Shown here one piece after another: positions 15,001-22,310 of a DNA stretch of 25,673 nucleotides. Source of the DNA: a virus; the IMG/VR virus record IMGVR_UViG_3300025286_000126, positions 1 through 25,673 of that record; one strand, 5' to 3'. Position 1 is the stretch's first letter; each line of letters opens with the position of its first letter. Under the pieces are notes generated by a model. That model did not search any database. It saw only the letters and a program-made list of their open reading frames with translations, and was not told the DNA's origin. Made by a program: the position numbers and the translations under genes.

Positions 15001-16851
15001 AAGAAGGGCGTCTTTTGCCGCTTCTGCCCTACGGATACGATTATTAGCCTCTATACGTGCTACCTTGGTCCATTCTGGAGCGGCTAGGGTTCGATAGTCT
15101 ATGTTACCGTCAAGCAGCCAGTCGGCATATCGCTTATCAATCACTCTGTTATAGGCACCTCTTACATTTATGTTTAACGCCTCATCAGCAGAGAGATATC
15201 TAAATCCCGCCTCAATGCCCTCAGCTTCTGTTTTAAAATATCTCGCCTTTTCTTGACCTAGTTTTGCCCCTACCCTTTTAGGGCCGACTCCAATAGAGCC
15301 TATGCGGTCAATCTCGCCTAAGTCGTTTACCTTGGCGAATATACGTCTACCAGCATACTGACCACCCTCCTCAAACGTGAGTTCTGGTACCTTAATTCCG
15401 TTTCTCTTTAAATAATTCAACTTGGCATTTTCTACATCATTGGCAATAGAAATCCATTCGTTAATAGGCTGTTTCGATCCTTTCTCCGCCTCAATAATTA
15501 GCCCTTTAAACTTCTTTGGGTTGCTACGTATATCATTAACAGAAAGACTTTTAAGAGGACCGTCTGCTATTAGACCTTTCTCATCAAGGTTTCCGAAAAT
15601 CTGACTCTGTTCTCCAAGCTCGTTAAGACGAGCCATAGTCCTGACTACCAACGTATTAGCGTCGTCCCGCAATCTACTCCTAGCCACAGCAGCCTGAGCT
15701 ATAGGATCATTAGCTACCGCGCTAGGATTGAATTTACCTTGGAAAGTACGCAGTATAGGAAGATTAGCAATCTTCCTCCAATTATCTGGATGTATCGCGA
15801 TTTTCACAGTCTCATCAAAACTAGTAGGGAAGTCGGCCATGACTTGTGAGCCAGTATCGATAGGGATTTCAGGTGCAACGCCAGCAGCCCGTGCGGCAGA
15901 GGGTACTACTCCTGGTGCCTCTCTAGCCATACCAGCCTCTAACGCTCTCAGAGCCGCAGGAGGTCCAGTCCCTGTTATCGCTCTGAGGGTAGGCCCAAGA
16001 GCCTTTGTAGCTAATTCCTCTGTAGCAGCCACTGGCTCAAGAGCTGTCGCTGCCGTGCGCCGTAACGCAGCCGGTATTCCTGGTTGGTGTACAACAGCCC
16101 CAGGAAGTTCAACCCCGCCTACTTTGACGGGAGGACGTAATTTACTTACTAGCCCTACGGTACCCCGGCCTTTAGTAACAGCTATATCCGCTAACAGCGT
16201 AGGAAGAATCTCTGCTCCAAATCGGACTACTGGATTAAGGTCTTTAGCTTTAAGTTCGCCTTTTTGTATCCGACGCTCCAGATAGTCACGGAATGTTCCT
16301 TCCCCTGATTCTTTCTGTAATTGAGCGTCTAGTTGCGCCCTCTCAGCTACCTGCTCCGGGGTAGGAGGACTTCCTCCTGCCCAGGGCTGTTCTAAAAGAG
16401 AAGCAACACCACTAGCAGCTTCTACTCCTGCCCATTTAGGAAGCGCCTGTGCGTAGAACTGAGTTGATAGACGTGGTTCCCACGGCGTATCCCTACCCAG
16501 TAAATACTTCTCAAAAGGTAATGGGGCTCGACCTTCCCGTGCCTCCCGTGTCGGCACAAAGAAATCCCAAGCCTTCCAAACTGGAGAAGGCAAACCCATA
16601 CCTAACCAACTTCTTTGATCAGGATCCTGGTCGGGACTTACAGGGATAGGCGTGGTCTGTGCCGTAGGAACAGGGGCAGGTGTAGGAGCAGGAGCCGCAG
16701 GCACGGCTTCTGTTTTATTGTCCCATGCCACCTTGGCTTCTAAAGTTAAGTCGCCCTTTGCGTTATATGGATTTGATATACTTCTTAGATTAGGATATTT
16801 AGTCTGATATCTACGCCATTCTCTAAGTTTAGTTTCCATACCGTTAGGCAT
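12049..16851 (-). CDS. Large polyvalent/internal virion ejection-type protein
   Basis: This 1600-residue protein overlaps the previous gene by one base (TAATG). Residues 45-80 form a Pro/Ala linker. Residues 85-200 hold short amphipathic segments (FEKYL at 113, FRDYL at 187). Residues 340-900 are charged and helical. From about 905, the pattern INKVNAVSRYFMLGADISPMQ, with WLMGRDPKSF and later helices to about 1100, resembles the conserved region of large polyvalent phage structural proteins. These have an N..nai.R.fm...D.s.plrQ theme and are thought to travel in the virion. The hydrophobic stretch around 1060-1110 (GIAALLFDLFNGG, RGAAALSALSVAISLA) could insert in membranes. The last 350 residues are highly charged. 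In the absence of a tape measure, an internal protein ejected with DNA is the best guess. No transglycosylase or protease motif is evident. Confidence 0.72.
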   Translation of the reverse strand: MPNGMETKLREWRRYQTKYPNLRSISNPYNAKGDLTLEAKVAWDNKTEAVPAAPAPTPAPVPTAQTTPIPVSPDQDPDQRSWLGMGLPSPVWKAWDFFVPTREAREGRAPLPFEKYLLGRDTPWEPRLSTQFYAQALPKWAGVEAASGVASLLEQPWAGGSPPTPEQVAERAQLDAQLQKESGEGTFRDYLERRIQKGELKAKDLNPVVRFGAEILPTLLADIAVTKGRGTVGLVSKLRPPVKVGGVELPGAVVHQPGIPAALRRTAATALEPVAATEELATKALGPTLRAITGTGPPAALRALEAGMAREAPGVVPSAARAAGVAPEIPIDTGSQVMADFPTSFDETVKIAIHPDNWRKIANLPILRTFQGKFNPSAVANDPIAQAAVARSRLRDDANTLVVRTMARLNELGEQSQIFGNLDEKGLIADGPLKSLSVNDIRSNPKKFKGLIIEAEKGSKQPINEWISIANDVENAKLNYLKRNGIKVPELTFEEGGQYAGRRIFAKVNDLGEIDRIGSIGVGPKRVGAKLGQEKARYFKTEAEGIEAGFRYLSADEALNINVRGAYNRVIDKRYADWLLDGNIDYRTLAAPEWTKVARIEANNRIRRAEAAKDALLRARRGEVLHPGTVAAIERIFPQIKGKVREPTRLRIEDVLRAAKELKEPERVFEVPHPGQFNKAILEVKKAEELLALDPKNQVLQSDLKEKNSYLRFLRYRWKVFKVTGKPLTIPHNVIKALRKEANEDLDELLTAVRGTLVRRPGLSPRYEGGLIADIRKESAKKLQAAQEAADKAKVPTFDEGVVTSPAFAGKAFPQETQKRLMSTLEPKFHNAISKINKVNAVSRYFMLGADISPMQIQLLWLMGRDPKSFAIAGKGFVEAMLDTKFHARYMNKPDTQEVLRKYPGLNLVGGGRSETTEALGPGGILGPGIKFMPKGEAAWKTAALMPPRVFGKVVGPTARPFARGFEGALDVAGVEFLKSIDHLGTTAVRREAIAQHVNKLRGVTSSARLGVSVATAQEETLALLAPRYMRGIAALLFDLFNGGLSGQLARESMARGAAALSALSVAISLAKGESIEEATSHLTPVKKVGNEWRTNPEFLTWKIAGQNVGPGSKVRSVISLFARTSTNPEDLKSINWENLEYMRNPIIRFARGQTSPVISGGFDLLSGKDFLGDPTRDGLLQMSETVAERFMYIWAQSMFLEKGLFEGDVRGALVRGATEFAGWRAYPTPPGEQRREIGAKLAQEAQEPSRVPEPPDERGALEKAWNIAWPSPGAREAREGPAPQGTYGDIAVAKGYKIPTSGLFAVDPAVLRDSPEEYWQYDRATRNLIEKNPEYEELKRKAIESTKRWNPALGEYKEKELERTNTLREQLEGIAKESRDKDSRRPMAWYKTRVKLILHVYYHDREKAREEAKKKGILGKDRDPDGPFQQAEDIYYRLLFTDDKDLLTKIFGGGKYALIENPNTGEFNWDEREERLNYLITTYGENFVRDMKEASLANLPPVEVKRRKDIDFIESTGYWDAEKILAKHYGVEEAHKEYVRLKRKNVPKSEEFLKNQAPAGLRLAVKYTRRTRLQMRKNNSRLDEILLYNGYAKTPALEQ

Positions 16852-17198
16852 TAGTAGAACCGCCTCACGGACGGCGCGAACCTAGACGTTGTACCTCCTG
16901 GTCTGAGACGTGGACTCATTGACGTGTACCTCTCAGTCCAAGGGTACTGGTCTAAATAATCAACGAAGGACATCGTTGGTTCCTCTCCTGCACGGAAAGA
17001 TCTACCCAACTCTCCCATATACTGGTTCATCACGTTCCCGTACTGACCTGACCAGTATTGTTGAGATGCCGGAGAATATCCTCCCCCGAATGGGGATGCA
17101 GCAGAGGTTCCCGCACCGAATGGTTCCGCGCTATAGTATGCCGATCTAGGCTCATACGGCAGAACGTCTTGTTGCCAAAAATTGTAATCTTCAGGCAT
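16851..17198 (-). CDS. Tyr/Gly/Pro-rich small protein of unknown function
   Basis: This 115-residue protein has AAGGTG before the ATG. The composition is low in Lys and rich in Tyr, Gly, Ser and Pro (SAYYSAEPFGAG, GGGYSPASQQYWSGQYG), suggesting an extended or disordered chain. A FVDYL motif at residues 78-82 is followed by DQYPW, and the end is basic (PRLRPGGTTSRFAPSVRRFY). The gene lies between the 251-residue and 1600-residue genes, and its stop overlaps the latter as TAATG. Probably a virion-internal or portal-proximal protein; no family is recognised. Confidence 0.72.
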   Translation of the reverse strand: MPEDYNFWQQDVLPYEPRSAYYSAEPFGAGTSAASPFGGGYSPASQQYWSGQYGNVMNQYMGELGRSFRAGEEPTMSFVDYLDQYPWTERYTSMSPRLRPGGTTSRFAPSVRRFY

Positions 17199-17229
17199 AT
17201 GTCACCTTATTATGTTCGCCCTATACTAC

Positions 17230-17985
17230 TTATACTACAAATTCTTTAGCAGCTAATCCTCTTCCTGCTTCAGTAAGATATCCTAGCCAGTCAACTTTGG
17301 TCGCAAAGGGGTTCTCTGAATAAAATCTTTGTTCTGCGCGTTCTCTACCCAACCCACGCATACGTCCAGCAACAGAACCCGCATAAGGATCATACGTCGC
17401 TAGTGAAATAAGATCCTCCACTTGGTCCATATCAGGAGCTAGTGGCCCCGTTCCACGCCACCGTTCGTATGCGGCATCAGAAGTCGCTTCTCTTCCTGGG
17501 TCTCTAGCAGCTCCTATCATTTCTGCCCAACCTTCTGGTGCCACACGCATCCTAGCTGATCTTCCGAACATTGGACCACCTGCGGGGGTTCCGGCTGCTC
17601 CTTGCCCGCCGGACATAAGCCACTGACGAAAGCTAGGAGCCTCGGCATAGCTTTCTGTACCGTATTGACCTAGCTCTGGAAAACCTGACGGTAGGGCCAT
17701 CGCGTACTGACCCATAAGAGGACCTCGCATCCTACTTAAAAGAGCGCTTTCATACGGATTACTCTCATAACGAGGCATAGCGGCTCTAGCGGCTCTGGCA
17801 TACTGTTCCTCTACACTTCTAGAGGCTAACTGACCCGCTATTTCAACAGGATCGTAAGGTATAATTGCCCCCCCTACATCTGAAGCAAATCCCCCTCCAT
17901 AAGTCGGGGCGACATTGGCTCCACCAAATCCCCAAGTCGCTGTAAATGGATCCCATCCATAAGTTCCTGGATCACCTATAGCCAT
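17230..17985 (-). CDS. Gly/Tyr/Ala-rich protein of unknown function
   Basis: This 251-residue protein has AAGGAG 8 bases before its ATG. The N-terminal 45 residues are Gly-rich (TATWGFGGANVAPTYGGGF). A helix at about 47-72 (EIAGQLASRSVEEQYARAARA) and several short Arg-rich helices follow. FRQWL at 119-123 and VDWLGYL near 231-237 resemble the FxxYL motifs in the neighbouring 115- and 1600-residue proteins. There is no membrane segment, signal peptide or enzyme motif. Composition and position suggest a portal-proximal virion component that is partly disordered. Confidence 0.72.
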   Translation of the reverse strand: MAIGDPGTYGWDPFTATWGFGGANVAPTYGGGFASDVGGAIIPYDPVEIAGQLASRSVEEQYARAARAAMPRYESNPYESALLSRMRGPLMGQYAMALPSGFPELGQYGTESYAEAPSFRQWLMSGGQGAAGTPAGGPMFGRSARMRVAPEGWAEMIGAARDPGREATSDAAYERWRGTGPLAPDMDQVEDLISLATYDPYAGSVAGRMRGLGRERAEQRFYSENPFATKVDWLGYLTEAGRGLAAKEFVV

Positions 17986-18040
17986 TAGAATTCTCCTTTA
18001 CCACTAGCTCAATCCGAATTAAACTTTTTCTTACTACACT

Positions 18041-20011
18041 TTAACTAAATTCCCCGTTAAGGCCAAGTGGGTCGCCTCTTTGACTTCTACGTATATAATC
18101 AGAACTATCCGTACCCCACGTTGGATTCATTGAGATGATTTTTGGATTGTCTACCCCCCAAGGTTCTGTCGGATCCTGACCAAGAAGTGTGTCCTGTGGT
18201 TGCGTCTGGTACGTACTAGGGGTTACATAGTCCGGGGGCGTTGGTTGTCTTGTAACGGCCCAGGGGCCACCTACCTTCTCACTAAGATACGCAGCAAGTC
18301 CTATTTTCTCCTCTGGGGATACAAACTGTTGATCATATTTCCACTGGTTAACGAAGTGCATAAAACCTATTTCTCTACGTTTACCGTGTTCTCCTCGGCC
18401 TGTGATACCGCCCCTAACTCTCGCGGCATCTATCTGGTTTTGCTTATCAATATCGCTACCGTAATGTATGCTCTGCCATATCGCACGGTCTGATAAATTG
18501 TATTCATGGAGTCCAGCTTGGAGTGTGGCGGAGGGTGGTTCTGTCATAAATCCTAACTTAACTAGGAGATTCCAACTATCCTCTTGAACATCCTTATTAT
18601 AGAAAGCAGCTTTTCCGGCTTTGTCTGTAATACCATACCCTGTCATATTCCAGCCTGCCCAACCGTGTTTATCTCGTTCTTCTTGACTCATACCCGCGTA
18701 ATTATGCTCTGGTTTTCGTAGGTCAAGACTAGCTAAATACCACTCTCCACGTCTAATAGGATACCAATAGTTAATATTATTCTGCATAGCAGGGGTCTCT
18801 GCGGCCCTACCCATGTAACGGTTAGCTAGGGCATTGAATGCAAACTTAGGGCTATCAACTCCTACTTCGTATATTGTTTTAGCCTGTTGTGGCAATAATG
18901 CAAGGTTGTATGCGTCTAATACTAATTTACGTGGGTCTTTTTCTTTAGTTGTGGAGGGGCCTACTTTAAGTTTATCTTTTGCTGCTGCGGCATCGGTCAC
19001 CGGATCTATATCGGCATCGGTCACCGGATCTATATCGGCACCCGCTGCTGCGGCTGATGGTGCGGCTGCTGTGGCTGATGGTGCGGCTGCTGTGGCTGAT
19101 GGTGCGGCTGCTGTGGCTGATGGTGGTGGTGGTGGTGGTGGTATATCCAGCTCATCATCATTGAGCATAAGATAATGAGGAGGAGAGAGTTGGAATTCCT
19201 CCTGATATCTCGCTAAAAACTCATTATATGCCTTTAGTACCCTGGTTTTCATACTAGCAAATAGATCCGGTGAAGGCTGCCTCTTGGTAAGTTTATGTAC
19301 GTATGTAGAGCCAATAAGATCGTAGTCCTTATATATAATAGAAAGTATCTCGGCTTTGAAGTGATCCCTATCATAAGTCGGTTCCACTGATTTATCAAAA
19401 TAATCTCTATCAGCGTCATAGGGGCCGCCCTCCTCTCCCTCCTTTGCAGCATCTTTGAACTTCTTATATAGAAGATCTAGTCTGCTCTGTTCTATGGCTT
19501 CTTTTCGTTCCATATCAGTTGGAGGAGGATAATAGGACGTAGGTTTAACAATAGTAGGACTAAGAATGTCGTCGGTAAAGGTACTACTAAGATCTCCAAC
19601 TATAGGATCCCCGCCCAACACAGGCCCTACTTCTGTTGGATCCATACCCAACAGCGTTGCCGGATCTGTCGTTTGGTAACCTGTGTCTATGCCAGATGCA
19701 AATTGACGGAAACCACTTCGCAATAAACGTGCAGGTATCTCGACCTGGTTAGGTGGAGCTAAAGGGTAAGGAGGAATATCAAAAGGAGCAGAAGGAGGAG
19801 GAGGAGGTGGTGTTACGCCCTGAAAGTTGTCCCGAGTCAAAGGTATCTTGCGTATCGGATCCCCCTCTATATCATCTGGGTAATACCTATCCTTATCTAG
19901 TTTTGCCTTCTCATCAAAGGCATCCCAAAATTCGTGCATATTCACACCATGACGCGCTGCATATTCTTGAGCAGCCTTCTGGATGCGATCTTTCGGAGCT
20001 AATAATGCCAT
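18041..20011 (-). CDS. Proline/alanine-linker structural protein of unknown function
   Basis: This is a 656-residue protein. Residues 1-45 form a charged helical start (RIQKAAQEYAARHGVNMHEF). Residues 67-90 are a proline-rich stretch, and residues 145-285 are acidic and helical. Near residue 290 begins a linker of seven prolines, three 7-residue SATAAAP units and two 8-residue ADIDPVTD units, ending about residue 340. The C-terminal 300 residues are folded-looking and Trp/Tyr-rich (NYWYPIRRGEWYLASLDLRK, then HGWAGWNMTGYGITDKAG). They contain a GGITGRGEHGKRREIG loop. No family is recognised. The two-domain-plus-linker build and the place after the portal suggest a minor head or internal virion protein. 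The ribosome site is weak. Confidence 0.72.
   Translation of the reverse strand: MALLAPKDRIQKAAQEYAARHGVNMHEFWDAFDEKAKLDKDRYYPDDIEGDPIRKIPLTRDNFQGVTPPPPPPSAPFDIPPYPLAPPNQVEIPARLLRSGFRQFASGIDTGYQTTDPATLLGMDPTEVGPVLGGDPIVGDLSSTFTDDILSPTIVKPTSYYPPPTDMERKEAIEQSRLDLLYKKFKDAAKEGEEGGPYDADRDYFDKSVEPTYDRDHFKAEILSIIYKDYDLIGSTYVHKLTKRQPSPDLFASMKTRVLKAYNEFLARYQEEFQLSPPHYLMLNDDELDIPPPPPPPSATAAAPSATAAAPSATAAAPSAAAAGADIDPVTDADIDPVTDAAAAKDKLKVGPSTTKEKDPRKLVLDAYNLALLPQQAKTIYEVGVDSPKFAFNALANRYMGRAAETPAMQNNINYWYPIRRGEWYLASLDLRKPEHNYAGMSQEERDKHGWAGWNMTGYGITDKAGKAAFYNKDVQEDSWNLLVKLGFMTEPPSATLQAGLHEYNLSDRAIWQSIHYGSDIDKQNQIDAARVRGGITGRGEHGKRREIGFMHFVNQWKYDQQFVSPEEKIGLAAYLSEKVGGPWAVTRQPTPPDYVTPSTYQTQPQDTLLGQDPTEPWGVDNPKIISMNPTWGTDSSDYIRRSQRGDPLGLNGEFS
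18990..19142 (-). repeat. In-frame repeat cluster coding a Pro/Ala/Asp linker
   Basis: Two identical 24-bp units (18990-19013 and 19014-19037) encode ADIDPVTD twice. Three identical 21-bp units (19052-19072, 19073-19093, 19094-19114) encode SATAAAP. A trinucleotide run of about 22 bases (19121-19142) encodes prolines. Base-perfect copies imply recent slippage or duplication. Copy number is likely to vary among relatives without breaking the frame, since every unit is a multiple of three. Confidence 0.93.
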
Positions 20012-20017
20012 ATCTTT

Positions 20018-20431
20018 TTATTCCCTAGTAAAAATAGCTTCTGGAAACGCTTCCATAAAAGCCCGAGCCGCTTGTTTAGCCCTGTTCTTTCTGCTGGATT
20101 GTTCTACCCTAACCATGCCCTCCAAATCCGAGTTGATCTTTCGATTAGCGGATTCCGACGCCATCATAGCCGCTACTGGCGGAGGCGCTCCTGCCTTCAT
20201 GGCCTGTAGGTATTCGGGATCAGGGCCTTTAGGTCCTGGCATATCAGGTAGTTTCCCCTGTTTTGCCAGCTCTGCCAGTTCGATCAGCTTGGGGTCTATA
20301 TTACCAGGCCTTCCTGGTGCGCCCTGCCCCATGAGTTGCTGTACGAACGGAGGCACCGCCCCAGTCATAATATCCTGTGGCATAGATCCAAAGGCTTTAA
20401 TAAGATCTTGTTCCTGCTTATTAGTAGGCAT
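20018..20431 (-). CDS. Small helical/disordered protein after the portal
   Basis: This 137-residue gene starts 2 bases after the portal stop, with GAGAGG in the upstream coding end. Features are an N-terminal helix, a Gly/Pro-rich middle (GQGAPGRPGN, GPKGPDPEY) and a basic helical end (VEQSSRKNRAKQAARAFMEA). It has no membrane segment or enzyme motif. It is probably translated with the portal and could be an accessory of portal assembly or a minor head protein; this is inferred from position only. Confidence 0.7.
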   Translation of the reverse strand: MPTNKQEQDLIKAFGSMPQDIMTGAVPPFVQQLMGQGAPGRPGNIDPKLIELAELAKQGKLPDMPGPKGPDPEYLQAMKAGAPPPVAAMMASESANRKINSDLEGMVRVEQSSRKNRAKQAARAFMEAFPEAIFTRE

Positions 20432-20433
20432 TA

Positions 20434-22299
20434 TTACCCTCTCGGCCCGACTAGGCCTATTCTACGTAACCGTTCTCCTTCTGACAACGCCCCTGGCCTT
20501 GGTTGCCCAGGCGGTCCTACCGGCCCTGTCGGGGGAGTAGGCATAGGGGGCGGAATTCCCGCTGCCGCGGGCGGCATCATCTGAGGCGGAGGCATAGGAG
20601 GAGGACCTGGAGGTGGCGGCGGAGGGCCTGCAATATCGGATGGCACATTACCGTTCCCCGCAGAGGGAGGTCCCGGGGGCATTCCCTGACCGCCGCCTTG
20701 TAGAGTATCCGACATTTTCCTAGCTTTAGCAAACAGCATAGAAACCAGCTCTCCGAAATACATCTGTGCCAGGTCTTCTCTGCCCTGTTTCATAGCGGCC
20801 TGGTACAGGGACCATATCCCTGCTTCCGGCAGGGTACGTTCAGCTATTTGTTCTTTCACTGCGTCTTCTATCTGGTCAGCGTCTTGTATACCCAGGATAT
20901 TATCTCTGATCCAGAGGTCTGGCATCAGAGGAGTTGGCCCTTCTCTAGCTATCTGGGCCATACCGTAACGAGACATATCGTCTTCAGGCAGTTTCGGAGC
21001 GACCTTTATCTCGGGGTCTCCTCCGTCTCGTATCCTCTCGGGGGTGATCTCCTCCGAGAAGTACATCCTGTTATTGTCCTGACCGCTTAGTTCCACTGCT
21101 TTGAACGATCCAGTCTGGTACTGGTCGCACAGAAGGTTAGATATTTGCGTATACGCGCTCTCTACGGCCTGGACCCTAGGTATCAGGACTGTCTCTACCC
21201 CTTGTCTGAGGGTATTGATGGCGAATCCTGACAGTTGGAACTGTAGCTCCCCGTATACCGAGTGAGGTACAGACCCTCTCTGCATCTCTCCCGATACCAG
21301 ACCCATGAACGCCCCTGACTCTCTGGCCATTTCGAGTAGTCCCAGGGGTTCGATGTCTTCCCCTTGCCCCAGAGATATCTCCGTACCTTCCTGATACGGG
21401 TCTTCGTCCAGGGTTTTAGCGCCGTCCCTGCTCCTAACTTTCAGACCTTGTTTTCTGGAGCGGGCCGTCAGCTCTAGCATAACGGACATCATGAAGTTAT
21501 GTTTCTCGTACAGGGCTCTGGTGGACTTGAACACTGACTCCCCATAGTCTTCCAGGGTATCTTCTATCGAAGACCATTCCATAGACTGCACCAGGGGAGT
21601 TGCTCCTACCGGCCCAAGAAATACTGGGACTTGTTCCGCGCCGTGGGGGGTTTTCTTCTTAATAAACCTCCCAGGGACAACAACGACGTTGCTTTCGTTG
21701 TCATAGTAGTCATAGACAGCGACGCCGTCGTCATCGTCCCTGCCATCGCCGAGACGCACACCGTATTGGCTTTCGATCTCAGTTCGAGTTTTCTTGATCT
21801 TGTAGCAGGCCCACGCTAGGCCGTCTGCCCCAACGCCCCAGTACGTGTGCATAGGATCCCACGGTGTTATATCAATGACGGTGGTTCCGTCCTTTTTCTT
21901 AACAAGCATAGCCCTTCCCGAGTACCAACCCCTTACGGCTATATACCATGCGAGTTGGGATTTCAGGGAGGGAACGAGTCTATTTCGGAGCCTATCGTTA
22001 GCGGATCTAAGCGCCCCTATAATAAACCTCTCCTTATCGTTATTAACCGCCCTGGTGTTACGGGGGTTACCGTTAGGAGGGATACGTATTACCAGGTCTG
22101 CGCCTGTCATCCACGAGATAATCTTATCCGCGTATGTCTGAGGTTCGTTAGACGTATACGACTTATACCCGTCTCCCGCGTCGTACTCTTCCAGCTTATA
22201 GAGCTGATGATCAGCGTCCATGCGGTTACGTAGCGGGTGGGTAGATTCGTAATGAGCGTCCACCTTATCGATAATATCTTCTGGTTTTAGCCTTGCCAT
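20434..22299 (-). CDS. Portal protein with proline-rich C-terminal tail
   Basis: This 621-residue protein follows the large terminase by 11 bases. Its start region is typical of portals (YADKIISWMTGADLVIRIPP, then KERFIIGALRSANDRLRN). The AWYIAVRGWYSGRAMLVKKKDG and ITPWDPMHTYWG stretches match the wing region, in which a WDP motif is common. The stem and long helices include YGELQFQLSGFAINTLRQG. Residues about 535-621 form a Pro/Gly/Met-rich, probably disordered tail ending basic (EGERLRRIGLVGPRG). The portal forms the 12-subunit DNA entry ring at one capsid vertex and binds the terminase. The long proline tail is unusual and could be exposed inside the head or bind neighbours. Confidence 0.9.
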   Translation of the reverse strand: MARLKPEDIIDKVDAHYESTHPLRNRMDADHQLYKLEEYDAGDGYKSYTSNEPQTYADKIISWMTGADLVIRIPPNGNPRNTRAVNNDKERFIIGALRSANDRLRNRLVPSLKSQLAWYIAVRGWYSGRAMLVKKKDGTTVIDITPWDPMHTYWGVGADGLAWACYKIKKTRTEIESQYGVRLGDGRDDDDGVAVYDYYDNESNVVVVPGRFIKKKTPHGAEQVPVFLGPVGATPLVQSMEWSSIEDTLEDYGESVFKSTRALYEKHNFMMSVMLELTARSRKQGLKVRSRDGAKTLDEDPYQEGTEISLGQGEDIEPLGLLEMARESGAFMGLVSGEMQRGSVPHSVYGELQFQLSGFAINTLRQGVETVLIPRVQAVESAYTQISNLLCDQYQTGSFKAVELSGQDNNRMYFSEEITPERIRDGGDPEIKVAPKLPEDDMSRYGMAQIAREGPTPLMPDLWIRDNILGIQDADQIEDAVKEQIAERTLPEAGIWSLYQAAMKQGREDLAQMYFGELVSMLFAKARKMSDTLQGGGQGMPPGPPSAGNGNVPSDIAGPPPPPPGPPPMPPPQMMPPAAAGIPPPMPTPPTGPVGPPGQPRPGALSEGERLRRIGLVGPRG

Positions 22300-22310
22300 A
22301 TTTGCCCCGG

